From assembly GCF_000471905.2 (NCBI RefSeq), contig NW_006500337.1, positions 973,732 to 1,037,731 on the forward strand: 64,000 nucleotides of DNA, given 5' to 3'. This document shows, piece after piece, positions 1 to 12,169 of this stretch. A program made the translations under genes and the position numbers. Positions within the stretch are counted from its first letter, which is position 1. Each line of letters begins with the position of its first letter. This DNA comes from Amborella trichopoda (lineage: Eukaryota; Streptophyta; Magnoliopsida; Amborellales; Amborellaceae). The notes below the pieces were generated by a model, which ran no database searches, had not been told where the DNA came from, and saw only the letters and a list, made by a program, of their open reading frames with translations.

Positions 1-2640
1 AGAAAGCACATGCATGGATATATATATATTCAATGTTTTGTAATTATACCATAAGAGAGAGAGCATATGCATGGCTCGAGAGCTCTCTCTCTTTTTCAGA
101 CCCGTATGATAACACAACAGTAAACGAGGCTGAATCCAACCCAACTGTAATGGAGGTTGAATTGAGAAGCTTACCAGAGTTTCTAAACTTGCTAATTGAA
201 ATGAACCAACGGTGATAAAATGATGGAAGGGGATTTCTTCGAATGTTATTGCATGGGCAAGAGGAAAGATGTAGAATTGCTAATGAAAATTAACCGCTCA
301 AGGGGATTTTTCAAATGTTATTGCATGGGTAAGAAGAGAGGTGAAGACAGCCGTCCGATTAAGGGGCCAATTCGATAAAATTCAGTCTATTTTTGGGTTG
401 TTATAGAGAGGGTAATTCTTGAGGCCGATGCCTTAGCTATTTCATCTTTCATGTAATTTTTCTATGTACTTCTCTTTGTAGCAATCAAACTAGTGGTTAA
501 AAGAAAAAATTAAAAAAAAGAAAAGAAAAAAAGAGCATATGCATATACGTATGTGCATACGTGGGCTGCTAGATTGAAAGCAACAATGGGAAATAGAAAA
601 GATGAGAACTGCTTACACGTATCCTTGGAAACTCATATCAGGGTGCATATATGCTCGACTTAACATATTGCAAGAAGAGGAATAAGAATATGAAGAGATA
701 GATATTCATACAAGAGACGATCTTGATACTTTTAAACGTGTATGAAATTTCAAAAATCAATTGTGAAAAAAATGTTACGCATGTTGCAGCTTATGAAATA
801 CTATCCTATAAACATGAATGAGAAATTAAGATTCAATTTGGTATTTCAGAGTTTGATGTCTCAAACTTCCACTACAAATCGTGTTAGATATATTGTTTAC
901 CTATTAAAAAAAATTATCGAGACACGTGGTGGGACTGCATCATCAAGATTTGAGAAAACCTCAAGCATATTTGAGTTCTATAAGTTCAAGGTTAAGCTTC
1001 TTCCAACTTTAGGAGAATGATGCAAATAAAAATTGGGGTTATCTTTGTATTTATTTTTTTTGTTGTAGAGATTTGAGGGTTATAAAAGATATTTATTTTA
1101 AATTTTAGGAATCATCGTTTAGAAAGAGAAAGATAGCAATGATTATCTTAGACACTGTTCTAATCTTTAGAAATTCAATATTTCAGTTAGAAAGTCAAAC
1201 TTTTGATGAGCATATAATCAGAAAGGTTATCTTTTTAGAAAAGAAATGAGTTTTAGAAAGAGAGAGATAAATGTGTTCGTATTTATATATCTTCTAAGTA
1301 TATTTAAACGGAAGAGTTAAAAAGAGAAGAGATTGGAATTGATTAAAGTTGATTTTGTAAAGAGATTTTTGGTGGTAGATTCTCTTGCAGACTTTAAGAG
1401 ATGGTATATTTTCTCAAACCCCTATTAATTAGTCACTAAGTTGAAGTGGTTACATCTCAAAATTGAAATACATCTTGATTAGGTTTTACCCAAGAGCAAA
1501 GGAAGTATGCAATCTTTTGGCAAATCCTATAGCTCTTGCTCCCGCTCCCATGGGGTAAGGAAGAAGGATGTATATTTGGCCAAATCATTGTATGCTCCAA
1601 CTCGAGCGCATTGTACATTCAGTCTATCATGTAAAGCCTGTACATGAGTATTTTTAAGAACCCAAATTAAAGAGGTAACCTGTTCTAGGGACCGATCTTA
1701 AAAATAAAAATAAAAATAAAAAAATAAAAAAGAAAAGAAATTTCATTCACACTCTCTATGCCAAGAGAAAACGTCCAAAGATTTGAAAAGTGACCATTTA
1801 GATACAGGCATCCATGAGTTAAAAGACTAATTTTTGTTTTTTCAAAAGTTACATTTGGTTATTCTAAAGAGGATCTGAAATTTTCAAAATTTTTGTTTTT
1901 CCAAAAATTACATTTGGTGATTCTAAAGATGATTTGAAATTTCCAAATTACAAAAATCTTTCCAAGAAGGTTTTTTGCCGGATGGAAATATATAGGGTGA
2001 GTAATTATACAGGGCAATTCTACAAGACCATACTATATATGTTCGGGCTGTTAAAAATCATTGATCCAGATCAAAATCACCCCATCCAAATCAGGTTTGG
2101 TGGGTGGGTGATTTAGGTCCATGTAACCCGGTAAATTATCCCATTCGCACTCAATTTAATTTTTAACATTTTTTCACTTCCTTGTTATTTGGCCCTACAG
2201 AATCTTGTTGATCCAGATAGAAGCCAGCCAAAGATCTCGATCGGTTCATCACTGGCCCAATTCCGGAATTCCAGACCCAAGTCCAAATCTCAAAAAGCTA
2301 GCATATACTATAGCAGTTGTTTATGCTAATGCATGGCTACTAAACAGGATCTTAACAATTCCATCTCAAAGAACTAGGGATAACAGGCTGTCTGATGTGG
2401 TGATTGCCCAATTAACACAATTGAGTCGCAACAACATTATTATTGTCTTGAAAGAAAGGATGAAATAATATAGGAAGCTCCAAGGTGTTTTTCGGTTATA
2501 TAACTATATTTTTTATTGCTTTATGATAGACTCACGTGAACTCAACCAAGTCTTAATAAGGTATGGAAACTTCCAATTCTACATAAAGTTCAAGTATTTA
2601 TTTGATTGATAAGCCCAAAAAAATTGTTGAAGACTGGGTG
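1..2640. other. Intergenic, no gene recognised
   Basis: No domain or conserved exon is recognisable here. A 92-residue frame at 742-1020 (+) is lysine-rich and resembles nothing I know. At 75-215 a pyrimidine tract ending in cag is followed by an open stretch ending in TGA at 213-215, which could be the last exon of a gene lying outside the window, but one short stretch cannot support that. Around 1680-1740 there is an A-rich simple tract. Confidence 0.4.
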
Positions 2641-2870
2641 ATTTTTTATCTGAATCGTCAATTTGGACGGGACTCAATCGAAACCGAACGGGCCAGGATC
2701 GTATGGATCCAAACTCACCCCCCCCCCCTTCTTAATATTTTCTTATTCTTCTCTAAATCCCCATCTCATAAACTTCTATTTTAATTTTAATTTTATTTCA
2801 TTTATTTTTAAGTATTCTTCTGAATTACCAATGCAGACTACTCTGGGAAGGGGTGCCATTGTTGTTTGAC
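2640..2870. mobile_element. Relic of the GGATCGG-type hAT-like repeat
   Basis: The AT-rich stretch from about 2735 to 2840 is clearly related to 63190-63300: both share a 'cctcataaact' segment, a run of TTTTAATTTTAA type and a following 'GAAT..CC..TGCAGAC' segment. The 63-kb copy sits in an element with hAT-like ends, so this is probably an older copy of the same kind. Neither terminus nor target-site duplication can be read here. Confidence 0.35.
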
Positions 2871-2905
2871 AAACTCTGGGAAGGGGTGCCATTGTTGTTT
2901 GACAT
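2840..2905. repeat. 33-bp tandem duplication
   Basis: A 33-base unit beginning ACTCTGGGAAGGGGTGCC is present twice head to tail (2840-2872, 2873-2905), essentially identical, which points to a recent duplication. Confidence 0.85.
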
Positions 2906-3004
2906 ACAGATAGCCAGTCACATTGAGGCCATACATGCGTTTGATCATTTAAATGTGCCATTGCTTCAAAAAACAAGGAAGATGTTATGGAAGAGTAAGA
3001 GGGT

Positions 3005-3870
3005 GGCCCAGTGTTCGAAAAATCAATCCAGCCTCAGAAATTGGCCAAGAACAGGTTCTGAGTAACCAGTAAACCAGCCGGTTCAATCAGCCTAACCAAG
3101 CAAGTTCCAGCTGATCAAAATGGTGTTAAAAAATACAAATAAAATAATAATAAAGAAAATATTAAAAATATATTTAAAGCATGATTAAATGAAGCACATC
3201 CAAATGAAGTTGAAAATTAGTAAAAATTTGATTTGTGCCCAAAAGTTTTCTTGAAATATTCCAAAAAAGATGGAAAGATTGAAAAATGTAAAAATAAGTA
3301 CTCAATGGCAAAACTATTTCCAATATTTACCTTCCCCATATTACTTCCATTCTGTTATTTGTTTGTTCCATTGGGAAGGGGTTTGGATCGTGGTGGTAGC
3401 ACCTCACACTCTAGTCATCACATCGTAGTTTTCCATTCCCACTACTAACATCACCACACTAGTACTTTCAAAAAAGCTAACTCTTAATCTACTTGGAAAA
3501 ATGGGTAGGGGCCTATCTTTCCCATTGAATCACCCCAAAAAAAAAAAGGTGTTAAAAAGTGAGACTCAAACCCAGTAATCGGTCCTGGCCCAATCCAATT
3601 ACTCGCATTGAGTCCGTGTAATTCAGCCCGATTAGTGTCGAGTATTGTAGCAACAAAAAAAAGGTAAAAATTATAAAAATATAAAAATATCCAAGAAAAG
3701 AAAAGAAATAAAATGTATGTTTAAAGCACGATTGAACAAAACACTTCAAAATGATGAAAAATAATGGATTTAAAAAAATAAACTTAGGATTGGGGGTATT
3801 TTGAAATAGTCCAAAAAAATGAGAAATTGTAAAATTAAGTATTTATGCCAAAACATTTTCCAATCTTTGT
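3005..3870. repeat. Pair of diverged direct repeats, unclassified
   Basis: About 3120-3345 and 3650-3870 are diverged copies of one sequence: both contain a 'TTTAAAGCA(T/C)GATT' segment, then 'ATATTCC/ATAGTCC' plus AAAAAA, and 'CCAAT(A/C)TTT' at the end. Each is preceded by a GC-richer stretch with 'CCGGTTC' or 'CGGTCC' motifs (3030-3120, 3570-3640). The flanking motifs resemble hAT-type repeats elsewhere in the window, but no termini or target-site duplication were found. Confidence 0.45.
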
Positions 3871-4117
3871 CAAATGATAGAAAACAAAAATAAAATACAT
3901 CCTAAATAAATTCCTTATTTTTTTATATTTTTATAAATTTTTTCAATTTTTTTAATATCCTTGAGTTGGAGACAACTCAGGCTCGACAAGTGCCCAAGCC
4001 CAACTAACTCGTCCGAGAAGAAAGCTAGAAACTACTCAACCGATTTTTCAATCACCGGTTTGAACTAGTTGAATTCACTTTAAGTTAAAAATTTGTCATC
4101 CGTTTAGAGCCTGCATG

Positions 4118-4488
4118 TAGGAGTGGCAATGCCCGGCCCTAAAAAATTAGGGCTTGGGCCACAAAATGTGGCCCGAGGGACAGTCAACGATGGGCCGAGG
4201 GTAGGGTCATGTCAGGCTTGGACCATGGCCGGCTTGGTTCGGCCTAACGCGGCCCTCTTTTCCTTTAGTTTTCATTTATTGTTTTTTTATTTTATTTGGC
4301 ATGGCCCCTCCCTAATTGGGCGAGGGCTATACCTGTGCCAAGGCCTCTTTGGCTCAATCATGGCCGGGTTGGCTTGGACTGACCCTTATGGGACTATGGT
4401 TGGGCCGGCTTGGGCCTGCCACATGGGACTAGAGCCGAGGTAGGCGAAGGGCTGGCCTTGCCTAGGGCCAGCCTATATTGCCAGGCTA
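4118..4488. mobile_element. hAT-like non-autonomous element, GGCCCG-rich group
   Basis: A 371-bp GC-rich insertion in AT-rich DNA. It begins TAGGAGTGGCAAT and ends with the complement of TAGCCTGGCAATA, so the ends are short inverted repeats fitting the hAT pattern (YARNG start). Flanks are CCTGCATG (4110-4117) and CTTTCATG (4489-4496), an 8-bp target-site duplication with 6 of 8 matches. The interior is rich in GGCCCG/GGCTTGG motifs. The open frame across 4123-4443 is a by-product of this composition. A relative lies at 61063-61278. Confidence 0.65.
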
Positions 4489-4660
4489 CTTTCATGTTTG
4501 GGAGACAACTAATTTTATAAAAACTTTCAAAATTTTGTATTTGAAATTAATATATCTTGCATATTACTTTGTTAGTTGTATTGGATAATACATTGTAATT
4601 TATATAATGAAAAAGTTCATATAAGGTGACAACCTTCTTTTTCTTCTTTTTTTTTTTTTT

Positions 4661-5042
4661 ACCATATATAAGGTTGCAACTTTAAAATGTAAAATTAAAG
4701 ATGCACTTTAAAATTCCGTCAGAAAAAGTTGTTTTAATGTTGACAAACTCTCTAATTGATCATCTCGACATGGATATGTATGAATATATATAAAAAAAAA
4801 GATTTTGAGTCCTAGAAATAGTGCATCTTACAACATATTATCTAGACCGTCAATTTTCAAGATTTTCATATGTTTATAGATCTACTTGATTTTAATCGTT
4901 TTTAAAGTTTAAAATTTTATAATCGTATATGAAAATAAATTTTTAAATAATCCTAAAAGAAATTTACACCAAAATTACAAGTTATCATAAAATTTGGAGG
5001 TGCGCCTTAATTGGATTGTTTAAGGTTGCAGAAACCACACCC
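4661..5042. mobile_element. Palindrome-ended MITE, copy 1
   Basis: The left end reads ATATAAGGTTGCAAC, and the right end is TTTAAGGTTGCAGAAACCACACCC. The interior carries the family core (ATCATCTCGACAT at about 4760, CAATTTTCAAGATTTTCA at about 4850) and ends with the GGAGGTGCGCCTTAATTGG segment. A partial extra left end (ATATAAGGTGACAACCTT) lies just upstream near 4619, separated by a polypyrimidine run, so the 5' end looks duplicated or nested. No clear target-site duplication. Confidence 0.6.
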
Positions 5043-5617
5043 TTTATATAATGTTATTTAATAATTTAACTTTTTCAGTAGTTTTCATCTATTTTTAGTT
5101 ATTTTTTGCTATAATATGTGATATTCATGAAATAACTTTGAATAAAATGAAAAACAGTGTTTGGAAAAAGATAATCTTACGTATAAATCGCATGTAAGTT
5201 TATCTTTCACAAATATTTGTGAGGGACATTGCCAAATAATAGATAATTTATTATATGATTAATCTTATTTAAATAATAAATTATCATTGAGAAAGAGTGC
5301 ATTTTGACAAACACCAGTGATACAGGCCAATTCAGTGCAATTTAGGGTATATTAAGCTCTCTTGCTTTTTTCCTTTAATTTTTATTCGTACATCAACATG
5401 GGCAAATAATGGCCTTGAAAAGCTGGAAGGAGGGGTGTCCTAGCCTGAATGGGTCCACCTTGGAGGACCACCACCCAACAAATCATGGGAAAAGGAAGAT
5501 TTCTTGAGGCCACTTGAGTTGCCATCCATACAAACTTAGAGGAAGGCAAAAGGTATAATGAATAATGTAGGAAACAAGCAAGAACAGATGGGGACATAAA
5601 TTGCAAGATTCTCAAGC

Positions 5618-5649
<32 letters not shown>

Positions 5650-5737
5650 TACCTTACCTTGCTTGCAGCATTGAGAGGAGTTTGTAGGAGAGAGAGAACC
5701 TTGCTTGCTCTATTGAAAGAGATGAGTTGGTAGAGAC

Positions 5738-6065
5738 CAATGTTTAAAAAAACGGATCGGTGGGGTGGATTGTTTGTTTTTAATATCGGTCCAAATCGGC
5801 CGGATCAACGATTTGGATCGTTCTTGAATCGTTCGGATCAGTGATCCAAAACAATTTAAAAATAAATAAAAAAATTAGAATAGATTTTATAGGGGTGGGG
5901 TTTTAGGTGGGGACCACAAAATATATTATATACTCTAAAAGAAATAATGAAAAAAAATAAAAATGGGGGGGCCGGGGATCGGGCCTAGGACCTATACCAT
6001 TCCAAAACCAGTTCTGCATCAGAATTGGCAACCTGGATCGAAAAGCGCTCGGTTTTAAAACACCA
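5738..6065. mobile_element. hAT-like non-autonomous element, GGATCGG group
   Basis: A 328-bp element starting CAATGTTTAAAAAAACGG and ending with the complement of TGGTGTTTTAAAACCGAG. The inverted ends fit the hAT YARNG pattern. Flanks GTAGAGAC (5730-5737) and GTAGAGAG (6066-6073) form an 8-bp target-site duplication with one mismatch. The interior has repeated GGATCG/CGGATC motifs. Related sequence occurs at 63049-63381. Confidence 0.65.
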
Positions 6066-6522
6066 GTAGAGAGAGAGAGAGAGGGGCCACCTTGCTTGCA
6101 CTATTGAGAGAGAATAGTTCGTAGAGAGAACCTTGCTTTGCAACATCGAAGGAGAGAAGTTTGTGTTGTATTTTTGTAGGATGGGGTAGTGGTTAAATAA
6201 TTTAAGAGAGAGAGATCTTTGATTGAGAGTTCATGCGGTTGGGGGATATTATTAAATAATTTAAGAGAGAGAGGGAGAGGGAGATTTGATGAGAGGGGGT
6301 GGGATTTAAAAGTACTTCCTATTATTGGTGTAACTTATTGGAGAGAAGTGCACATGATATAAGAGAGTGCGGTTGGGGTCACACTAGTAGTAGTACCACT
6401 TGCGCCTCAATTAAGATCTAGGTTTTTATTTTCACATAATGTGTTATAAAACCACTAACGATTTCGAAAACCACTAACGATTTCGAAAACGGCTAGGGGT
6501 TCATCATTTCGACTGAACTATC

Positions 6523-6770
6523 TAAAAAAAATGGGGGAGGGAGAGGGGAGGAAAAAGAGAGTCCTTTAATGGGTTTGGAGTTTACTTCCCCCTAAGTGTT
6601 TGTGAGAGAGAGAGAGAGAGTTATTTGATGTATGAGAAGAAAAAAAAAATAGGGAGGAAGAGAGGGGAAATGAGAGACTCTTTTAACGGGTTTGGAGTTT
6701 AATTCTCCCTGAGTGTGAGAGAGAGAGAGAGGAGAGAGTGTAATTTGATGTATGAGAGAAAGTGTGTGTA
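6523..6770. repeat. About 118-bp tandem duplication
   Basis: Two diverged head-to-tail copies (about 6523-6640 and 6641-6770). Each contains GGGTTTGGAGTTTA, then TCCCCCT/CTCCCTGAGTGT, a GA run and ATTTGATGTATGAGA. They differ mainly in GA-run length and scattered substitutions. Confidence 0.7.
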
Positions 6771-7151
6771 AGGTTGACCCCTTAAAAATTTAAAAATAAG
6801 TTGCACCTCAAAAATCTTTTGAAAAAGGTTGTTTTGTTGTTGAAAAATATTTACTTGATCATCTCGACATCAAGATGTATAGATATAGACGAAAAAAAAA
6901 TGATTTTAAATTCTAAAAATAATACATCTTTTAATGCATTATTTGGACTGACCGTTTTCAAAATCTTCACATGTTTATAGATTTGCTTGATTTGAATTAT
7001 TTTTGGAATTCAAAATTTTAAAATTAGAAATAAAAATAAAATTTTGCACCTTCTTTATAATGTTTTACACTAAAATTATATCTCATGACAAAGTTTAGAA
7101 TTGCACCTCACTTGAATTGTTTAAGGTTGCAACCTTATGCAAACTACACCC
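6765..7151. mobile_element. Palindrome-ended MITE, copy 2
   Basis: The right end is well preserved: GTTTAAGGTTGCAACCTTATGC followed by AAACTACACCC at 7141-7151. TAAGGTTGCAACCTTA is a perfect 16-bp palindrome. The left end GTGTAAGGTTGACCCCTTA is decayed. The core (ATCATCTCGACATCAAGATG at about 6860) and the GCACCTCACTTGAATTG segment are present. Confidence 0.6.
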
Positions 7152-7566
7152 ATATCAAAAACATGGAGGCGACTGGCAGCCCCAAATTTTCAAAATGGAG
7201 AGAGAGGGGAGCTTTAATCAACATTAGATAACCACTTCCATTAGTGAAGCACAGTTAAATGTCAAAGTTTTCTAGATGGTGAGACAACTTCGGTACAAAA
7301 TGGTGGCAAATACCTTCAACCGTCCGATATAGAATTGGATGGCTAGGGTGTGATATTTATTTATGAGACAAAAATTTCCACATTTTGTAGGTTACTCAAT
7401 GGGAAAAGATTGTTTCCTAAAGTTGCCATCCTAAAAATGCTCATTACTAGGGTTTTATCAACAGTAAATATAGATTATGTCATGATAAGGGTATAGCTTT
7501 TTTGGAACAATACAAAAACAATAGAGTTATCAAAATACATTTATGAGATTAACTATTTAACATTGG

Positions 7567-7802
7567 ATGAGGTTTGTATAAAGTGCCAACCTTATGCTAT
7601 TGAAGTAAGGTGCACTTCAAAACTATGCTGAAAACGCAGTTTCAGTGCCGTAAAAGGCTCGCGAATGTATTAAAATCTATTGTTGCCCAATTATGAAATT
7701 TAAAGTTTAATCAAGCAGATCTATTAACACTTGAAAATCTTGAAAATGGACGGTCCAGATAATGTGTAAGAAGATGAATTATTTTTAGGACCAGAAATCC
7801 CC
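7567..7802. mobile_element. Palindrome-ended MITE, copy 3 (partial)
   Basis: Inverted relative to copies 1 and 2: it begins near GATGAGGTTTGTATAAAG, then AAGTAAGGTGCACTTC, then the reverse complement of the family core (CTTGAAAATGGACGGTCCAG at about 7740). It breaks off near 7802 before the other end. Confidence 0.5.
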
Positions 7803-8428
7803 TTTCGTTTATGAACCTCGAGGGCAAGACTATTGATTTGAGGGGTTTCCAGTATAAGAACAACCATTTCCAGTATAAATTTTTTCCTTCAACATTTTAT
7901 TCATAGTATTTAATTTAATTTATCTATAGGTGATTAAGAGTTGGAATAGTTGAAAACAAATAAATCATTAAACAATTAATAGATTTAAAGGTTATTTTGA
8001 TAAATTTTGTAAAAAAAATGCCTATGTTTTTTCCATGGAAAGAGAGCATAATCTGCACCTCTTTTAAGACAATATTTTATAATGAACACAGCTTAGTGAT
8101 TTAACACCCGATGTGAAAAGAAATCTCTTCACGCGTTTAAGGTGATAGAAAAAAGAAGAGAGAGAAAGCGGTTTAGGGTTTAAGAGAGAGAGGGAGCGTT
8201 TGAGCTGATAATTCACTGGCCTTTAATTAGAGAGAGAAAGAGCGAGCTACTAATTCACTAATTTTACTCATAAAAAGAGAACATAACTTGCACTTCTTTT
8301 AAGAAAGAAAAACTCTGAGGGAGCGTGTAATATCATTACCAAACTATTTGTGTTCCCACTGGTGTACGCTCCCTCTCGTGAAAAGAGTTTTATTTATTTT
8401 TGGACAGTGTTCTTGAATTTTAATTTTG

Positions 8429-8650
8429 GTGTGGTTTCTATAAGGTTGCGACCTTAAACAATCCAATTAAGGCGCACCTCTAAATTTTATCATAACATAA
8501 ATTTTGGTATAGAAAATTCTTAGGATGATTTGAAAATCTATTTTCATATCTAATTATAAAATTCTAAACTCCAAAATGGTTATAATCAAGTAGATCTATA
8601 ATTCTACATCTTAAATTCTACATTTTAAAGTTGCAATTTTATATAATTTT
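8429..8650. mobile_element. Palindrome-ended MITE, copy 4 (internally deleted)
   Basis: It starts GGTGTGGTTTCTATAAGG and continues TTGCGACCTTAAACAATCC, giving a nearly perfect terminal palindrome, then GGCGCACCTC. The far end is CATTTTAAAGTTGCAATTTTATA at about 8625, a decayed copy of the opposite end. Much of the interior is missing. Confidence 0.55.
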
Positions 8651-9296
8651 TTTTTATATAAATATAGAGGAAGCATTAAAATAAGGAGATTACATTATCA
8701 TAAATCAAAAGCACCACTGAAGAAGCACCCTTCTCACGAGCTCAAATTTCTAGATCTAACCTCTTCAACCTAATGACCAACCTCAGTAAAACGTAATCTT
8801 AAATATCCCATATAATGATTTCAAAAATTGGAATTGTGTTTTGAACAATCTGGGTATGATTTTGATTTGCCCAGTCCAGATCGAGAAATTCTTGAGTGTG
8901 TTCAACTACTATGATAAACAACTAGTTAAAAAAAGACAAAAAAAGAAGAGCTAAAAATCTAGAAGAATCAGCTAGTCCCAAGGATTGAAATAACTTCACT
9001 CTATCTATAAGCCAACTCAAGGGATTTTGAGTTTATCAATTAATGCATGAAAAAATAGCCTCTTATTCTTGAATAGAGAAGTGCAATTTTGGATGGTCAG
9101 GTCTAAACATCTAAAACATAAAATTCCAATTTTTGTTAGTTTAGACAAATTAATTATTTGGCAATATTAGAATATATCCCAAAATTCCCCGTTAATAAAA
9201 AATCTTAAACTAGTCTTTAAACTTGGGGAATAAGCACACAATATGCTCTCCAAGGAGCACTCAATATGGGCCAATAGACGGTGCTGGCATTCATTT
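8651..9296. other. Intergenic, nothing recognised
   Basis: AT-rich sequence with short stop-riddled frames. I see no exon, RNA gene or clear repeat boundary. A 'GCTCTCCAAGGAGC' inverted repeat near 9244 recurs in variant form elsewhere (about 55115). Confidence 0.3.
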
Positions 9297-9812
9297 GGTT
9301 TCTAAGCGGCCCTCCCGCGTATTTAAGAAATGCGGGCTTGTCAATAAATATATTTTTTAAAATATAATTTGATCCTAATATTTAGATAATACATGATCTT
9401 TAAGATGGAGATCATAAATATGAAAAAAAAAATTAAGATCGAAAACTAAAAATTATAATTATATTAAAAAAATATTTGAACCATTACTTACAATTGTTTT
9501 AGATGAGCCACCTATTTACATCCATTTTTAGGAAAATTGTTTGCGGGGCGGGCTTGCATTTCTACAATGTGAAGTCCATAGGTACAAAACATCAATGTTA
9601 AAAATGAATGCAAATAGGTGGTCCATTTTAAAACAATTATAATTAATAGTCCAAATATTTTTTTAATATAATTATTCTTTCTAATTTTTTAATTTTTTTT
9701 TCATATTTATGATCTCCATATTAAAGATTATATATTTTATAAAAATTAAGGTCAAATTATATTTATAAAATATATTTATTTCTACTATATGCGGGCTGGC
9801 CGCGTAGAAACC
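9297..9812. repeat. Foldback element with long inverted repeats
   Basis: The two ends are long imperfect inverted repeats of roughly 230 bp each. The left arm starts GGTTTCTAAGCGGCC and the right arm, read on the other strand, starts GGTTTCTACGCGGCC. Both then carry a GCCCGC/CTCCCGC motif, ATGGAGATCATAAATATGAA, an A run and CACCTATTTRCATYCATTTTT towards the centre. The spacer is about 50-60 bp. This is the structure of a foldback or long-TIR MITE; no target-site duplication is evident. Confidence 0.7.
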
Positions 9813-11504
9813 GTGTCCCATCTTTAAGATTTATACCTTTGGACCCATCTTGTAGAAATGTAATTTAAAACGATTTTCCTTCATTTAATAAAACACTAGT
9901 GAGATATTTCATTATTAAATCACAGGTTTTTTACGCGGTGAAATACGACCTTAGAGAGAGAGAGAGTACTGAGAGAGATAGAGGATAGAGGAGAGAGAAA
10001 GAGGGAGATCGGACAAAAGTAGAGAGAGAAATATGGGATCGGACAAAAGTTTTTAGAGAGAGAGAGAGGAGAGAGATAAAGGGATAAAAGAATGTCGGAG
10101 GGGAGTCTTCAATCAAGTAGCAGTGAACCAAATATGGTCTAAATAGAGTGAGAAATGGATAAAAGAAGGTGAGGTTAAGAGAGAGAAAAACGAAGAAAGA
10201 ATGTCTAGAGAGCAGAGGGGTGTCCCAGAAAATAATAAGAAAAGTAGGAAAAAAAATGTATAAAAGGGATAGAACAAGAGAGAGAAAGAAATAGAGGGGA
10301 AGAGAGAGAATTTGAGGTCTACATATAGGACTGTACCTGAGGGAGTATATTGCCTACTTACTCCCTCGGGGATAGTTTTTAGGACCCAGTTTTTGGGAAT
10401 GGAACATCTTCAACCCATCAATTGCATTATACAAAAAGAATTCTAAATTACATTCTCTATGGGCTTGAAAAAATTGCTTTAAGAATGAATACAGACCGTC
10501 CAATATTTTACTGGTGAGATCTAAGAGTTGAATACCTCAAAATTCGATATTTCTATTTAGAATAAAGTAATCTAGTGGTTTTTAGGCAGTTCTCAATATT
10601 TTGGATCAAATAAGTCTTCCGATTTAGCTTGAGGGAATAATATACAGTATGCTCTTGCGAGATCATAGTAAAGCTAAATTTTTTCTAATATCCCTTAACA
10701 TTTTTTAAATAAAAAATCCATCGTTGTAATTCATGCATGTTCCTATTTTCTTGGTTTTTTATTTTCCCAAAAATACCTTTGGTTCAACCTTTAAATATTC
10801 GAACCAGAATTATTGAGTGATCACAAGTTGAAATTGTAAACCGGTACTTTGTAAACTGACCGGTTCATATTTGAAATTAAGAGCTGGTATACTTAAAATT
10901 ATGGAAATTTCAAAATCGGACCGCGGCCACCCCCAAACTATTGAGACATTTAGTCTGGTCAAAATAGTTGAACCAGTTGGGCAAGAATTTAGAGAAAAAA
11001 GGATAAATTTTAATATAGTAGTTTAAAAATTAAAATAAATTTAAAAATTTGGCAAACGTAATTTAGCTAGTTGAATCGGTAAAAATTATTTGGTTGTACT
11101 AGCCAAAACTAATAAAACATTAACGTTTTGACTAATTTTCAACTAAATTCAATTTTTAACTTGGACCAGATTGGTCAAAGCACCCGCTAAAACTGTCCAA
11201 CTGATGGGACCGATTTGCTCCGATCTTGATAATTATGTTCTCACCTATAAACGTACTTAAAGAGAAATTGCAAAGTGAGATGGTGCATTTAGAATTTTGC
11301 AATTCCAATCCCATAATTCAAAATAAACCGGTTAGTAATTTCAAAATCCAAATACATTTCTCAAAAGTTTTGGTTCGGATATTGACGTTTTTTTTTTTGT
11401 TAAAAAAGAGTATAATGAAAAAATATATTTTGAATTTCCCAAAAAAAAAAAATATCAGCAAAAATTTATTGCGTAGAATAAAGGTGGGAATAAAAGAGAA
11501 GCGT
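9813..11504. other. Intergenic with GA-rich tracts
   Basis: 9950-10320 is dominated by GAGAGA tracts on the + strand with several short local repeats (for example GATCGGACAAAAGT twice, near 10007 and 10036). 10720-11220 is AT-rich with CCGGTTC-type motifs like those in hAT-type repeats, with no readable ends. The frames here are low-complexity and not genes. Confidence 0.35.
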
Positions 11505-11810
11505 ATGGTTTGCATAGAGCCGAGGCTCCAAACAATCCAAGTAAATTACACTTTAAAACAGCGTTGAGAAATGTGGTTTCAATACAGAAATATTTGGGAT
11601 ATCTTTAAAATATATTTTTATTTTTAATTATAAAATTTAAAGTTTTAAAAATAATATAGAAATCTATGAAAATTTGAAAATCTTGAAAATTCATAGTAAA
11701 AAAATTTGTTTCAAAATGTACTATTTTCAAAAAACTTGAAATCTATTTTTTCGTCGTGTCTATACGTCTTAATGTCGGGATGATTGTTTAGAGCCTCGGC
11801 TCCATATAAG
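11505..11810. mobile_element. Palindrome-ended MITE, copy 5 (GAGCC subfamily)
   Basis: Both ends are preserved. The left is ATAGAGCCGAGGCTCCAAACAATCC without break from about 11514, and the right, on the other strand, is ATGGAGCCGAGGCTCTAAACAATC. GAGCC-GA-GGCTC is a palindrome with a 2-base spacer, in the place where other copies carry TAAGGTTGCAACCTTA. The core motifs (CTTGAAAATTCATAG, TACGTCTTAATGTCGGGATGA) are diverged. Confidence 0.6.
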
Positions 11811-12169
11811 TTTTTTTCAAAAAGAGAAAGTGAGGGTAGAGAGAGAGTCTGGGACGCTGGAAAATAACGCTTACAAAATAGGAGGGAGAAAATCTAGAGA
11901 GAGAAACTGAGAGATGAGAGAAGTAGATAAAAGCAGATAATATAGAGAGAGAAACAGAGAGATGAGAGAGAAACGGATAAAAGAAGGAAATTTAGAGAGA
12001 GAAACATAGAGATGAGAGAAATAATAAAAGAAAAAATTTTAGAGAGAGAAAGAGAGATGAGAGAGAAATGGATAAAAGAAGGTTAGTGTGAGCACTTCGT
12101 GGCATTTGCAAAGGGCTGATGCCATCTGCTTAACGTGTCGAGCGGTACCACCGTACAGAGAGAAGGTAG

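Noticed and set aside
360-520. Possible LINE 3' end (a GGCCGATGCC stretch before an A-rich run)
   Set aside because: The resemblance to an RNase H tail is only a few residues and has no upstream support.
742-1020. 92-residue open frame
   Set aside because: AT-rich, no recognisable domain, no splice or promoter context. It cannot be told from chance.
4123-4443. 106-residue open frame
   Set aside because: It lies wholly inside the GGCCCG-rich hAT-like element and follows its repeat composition.
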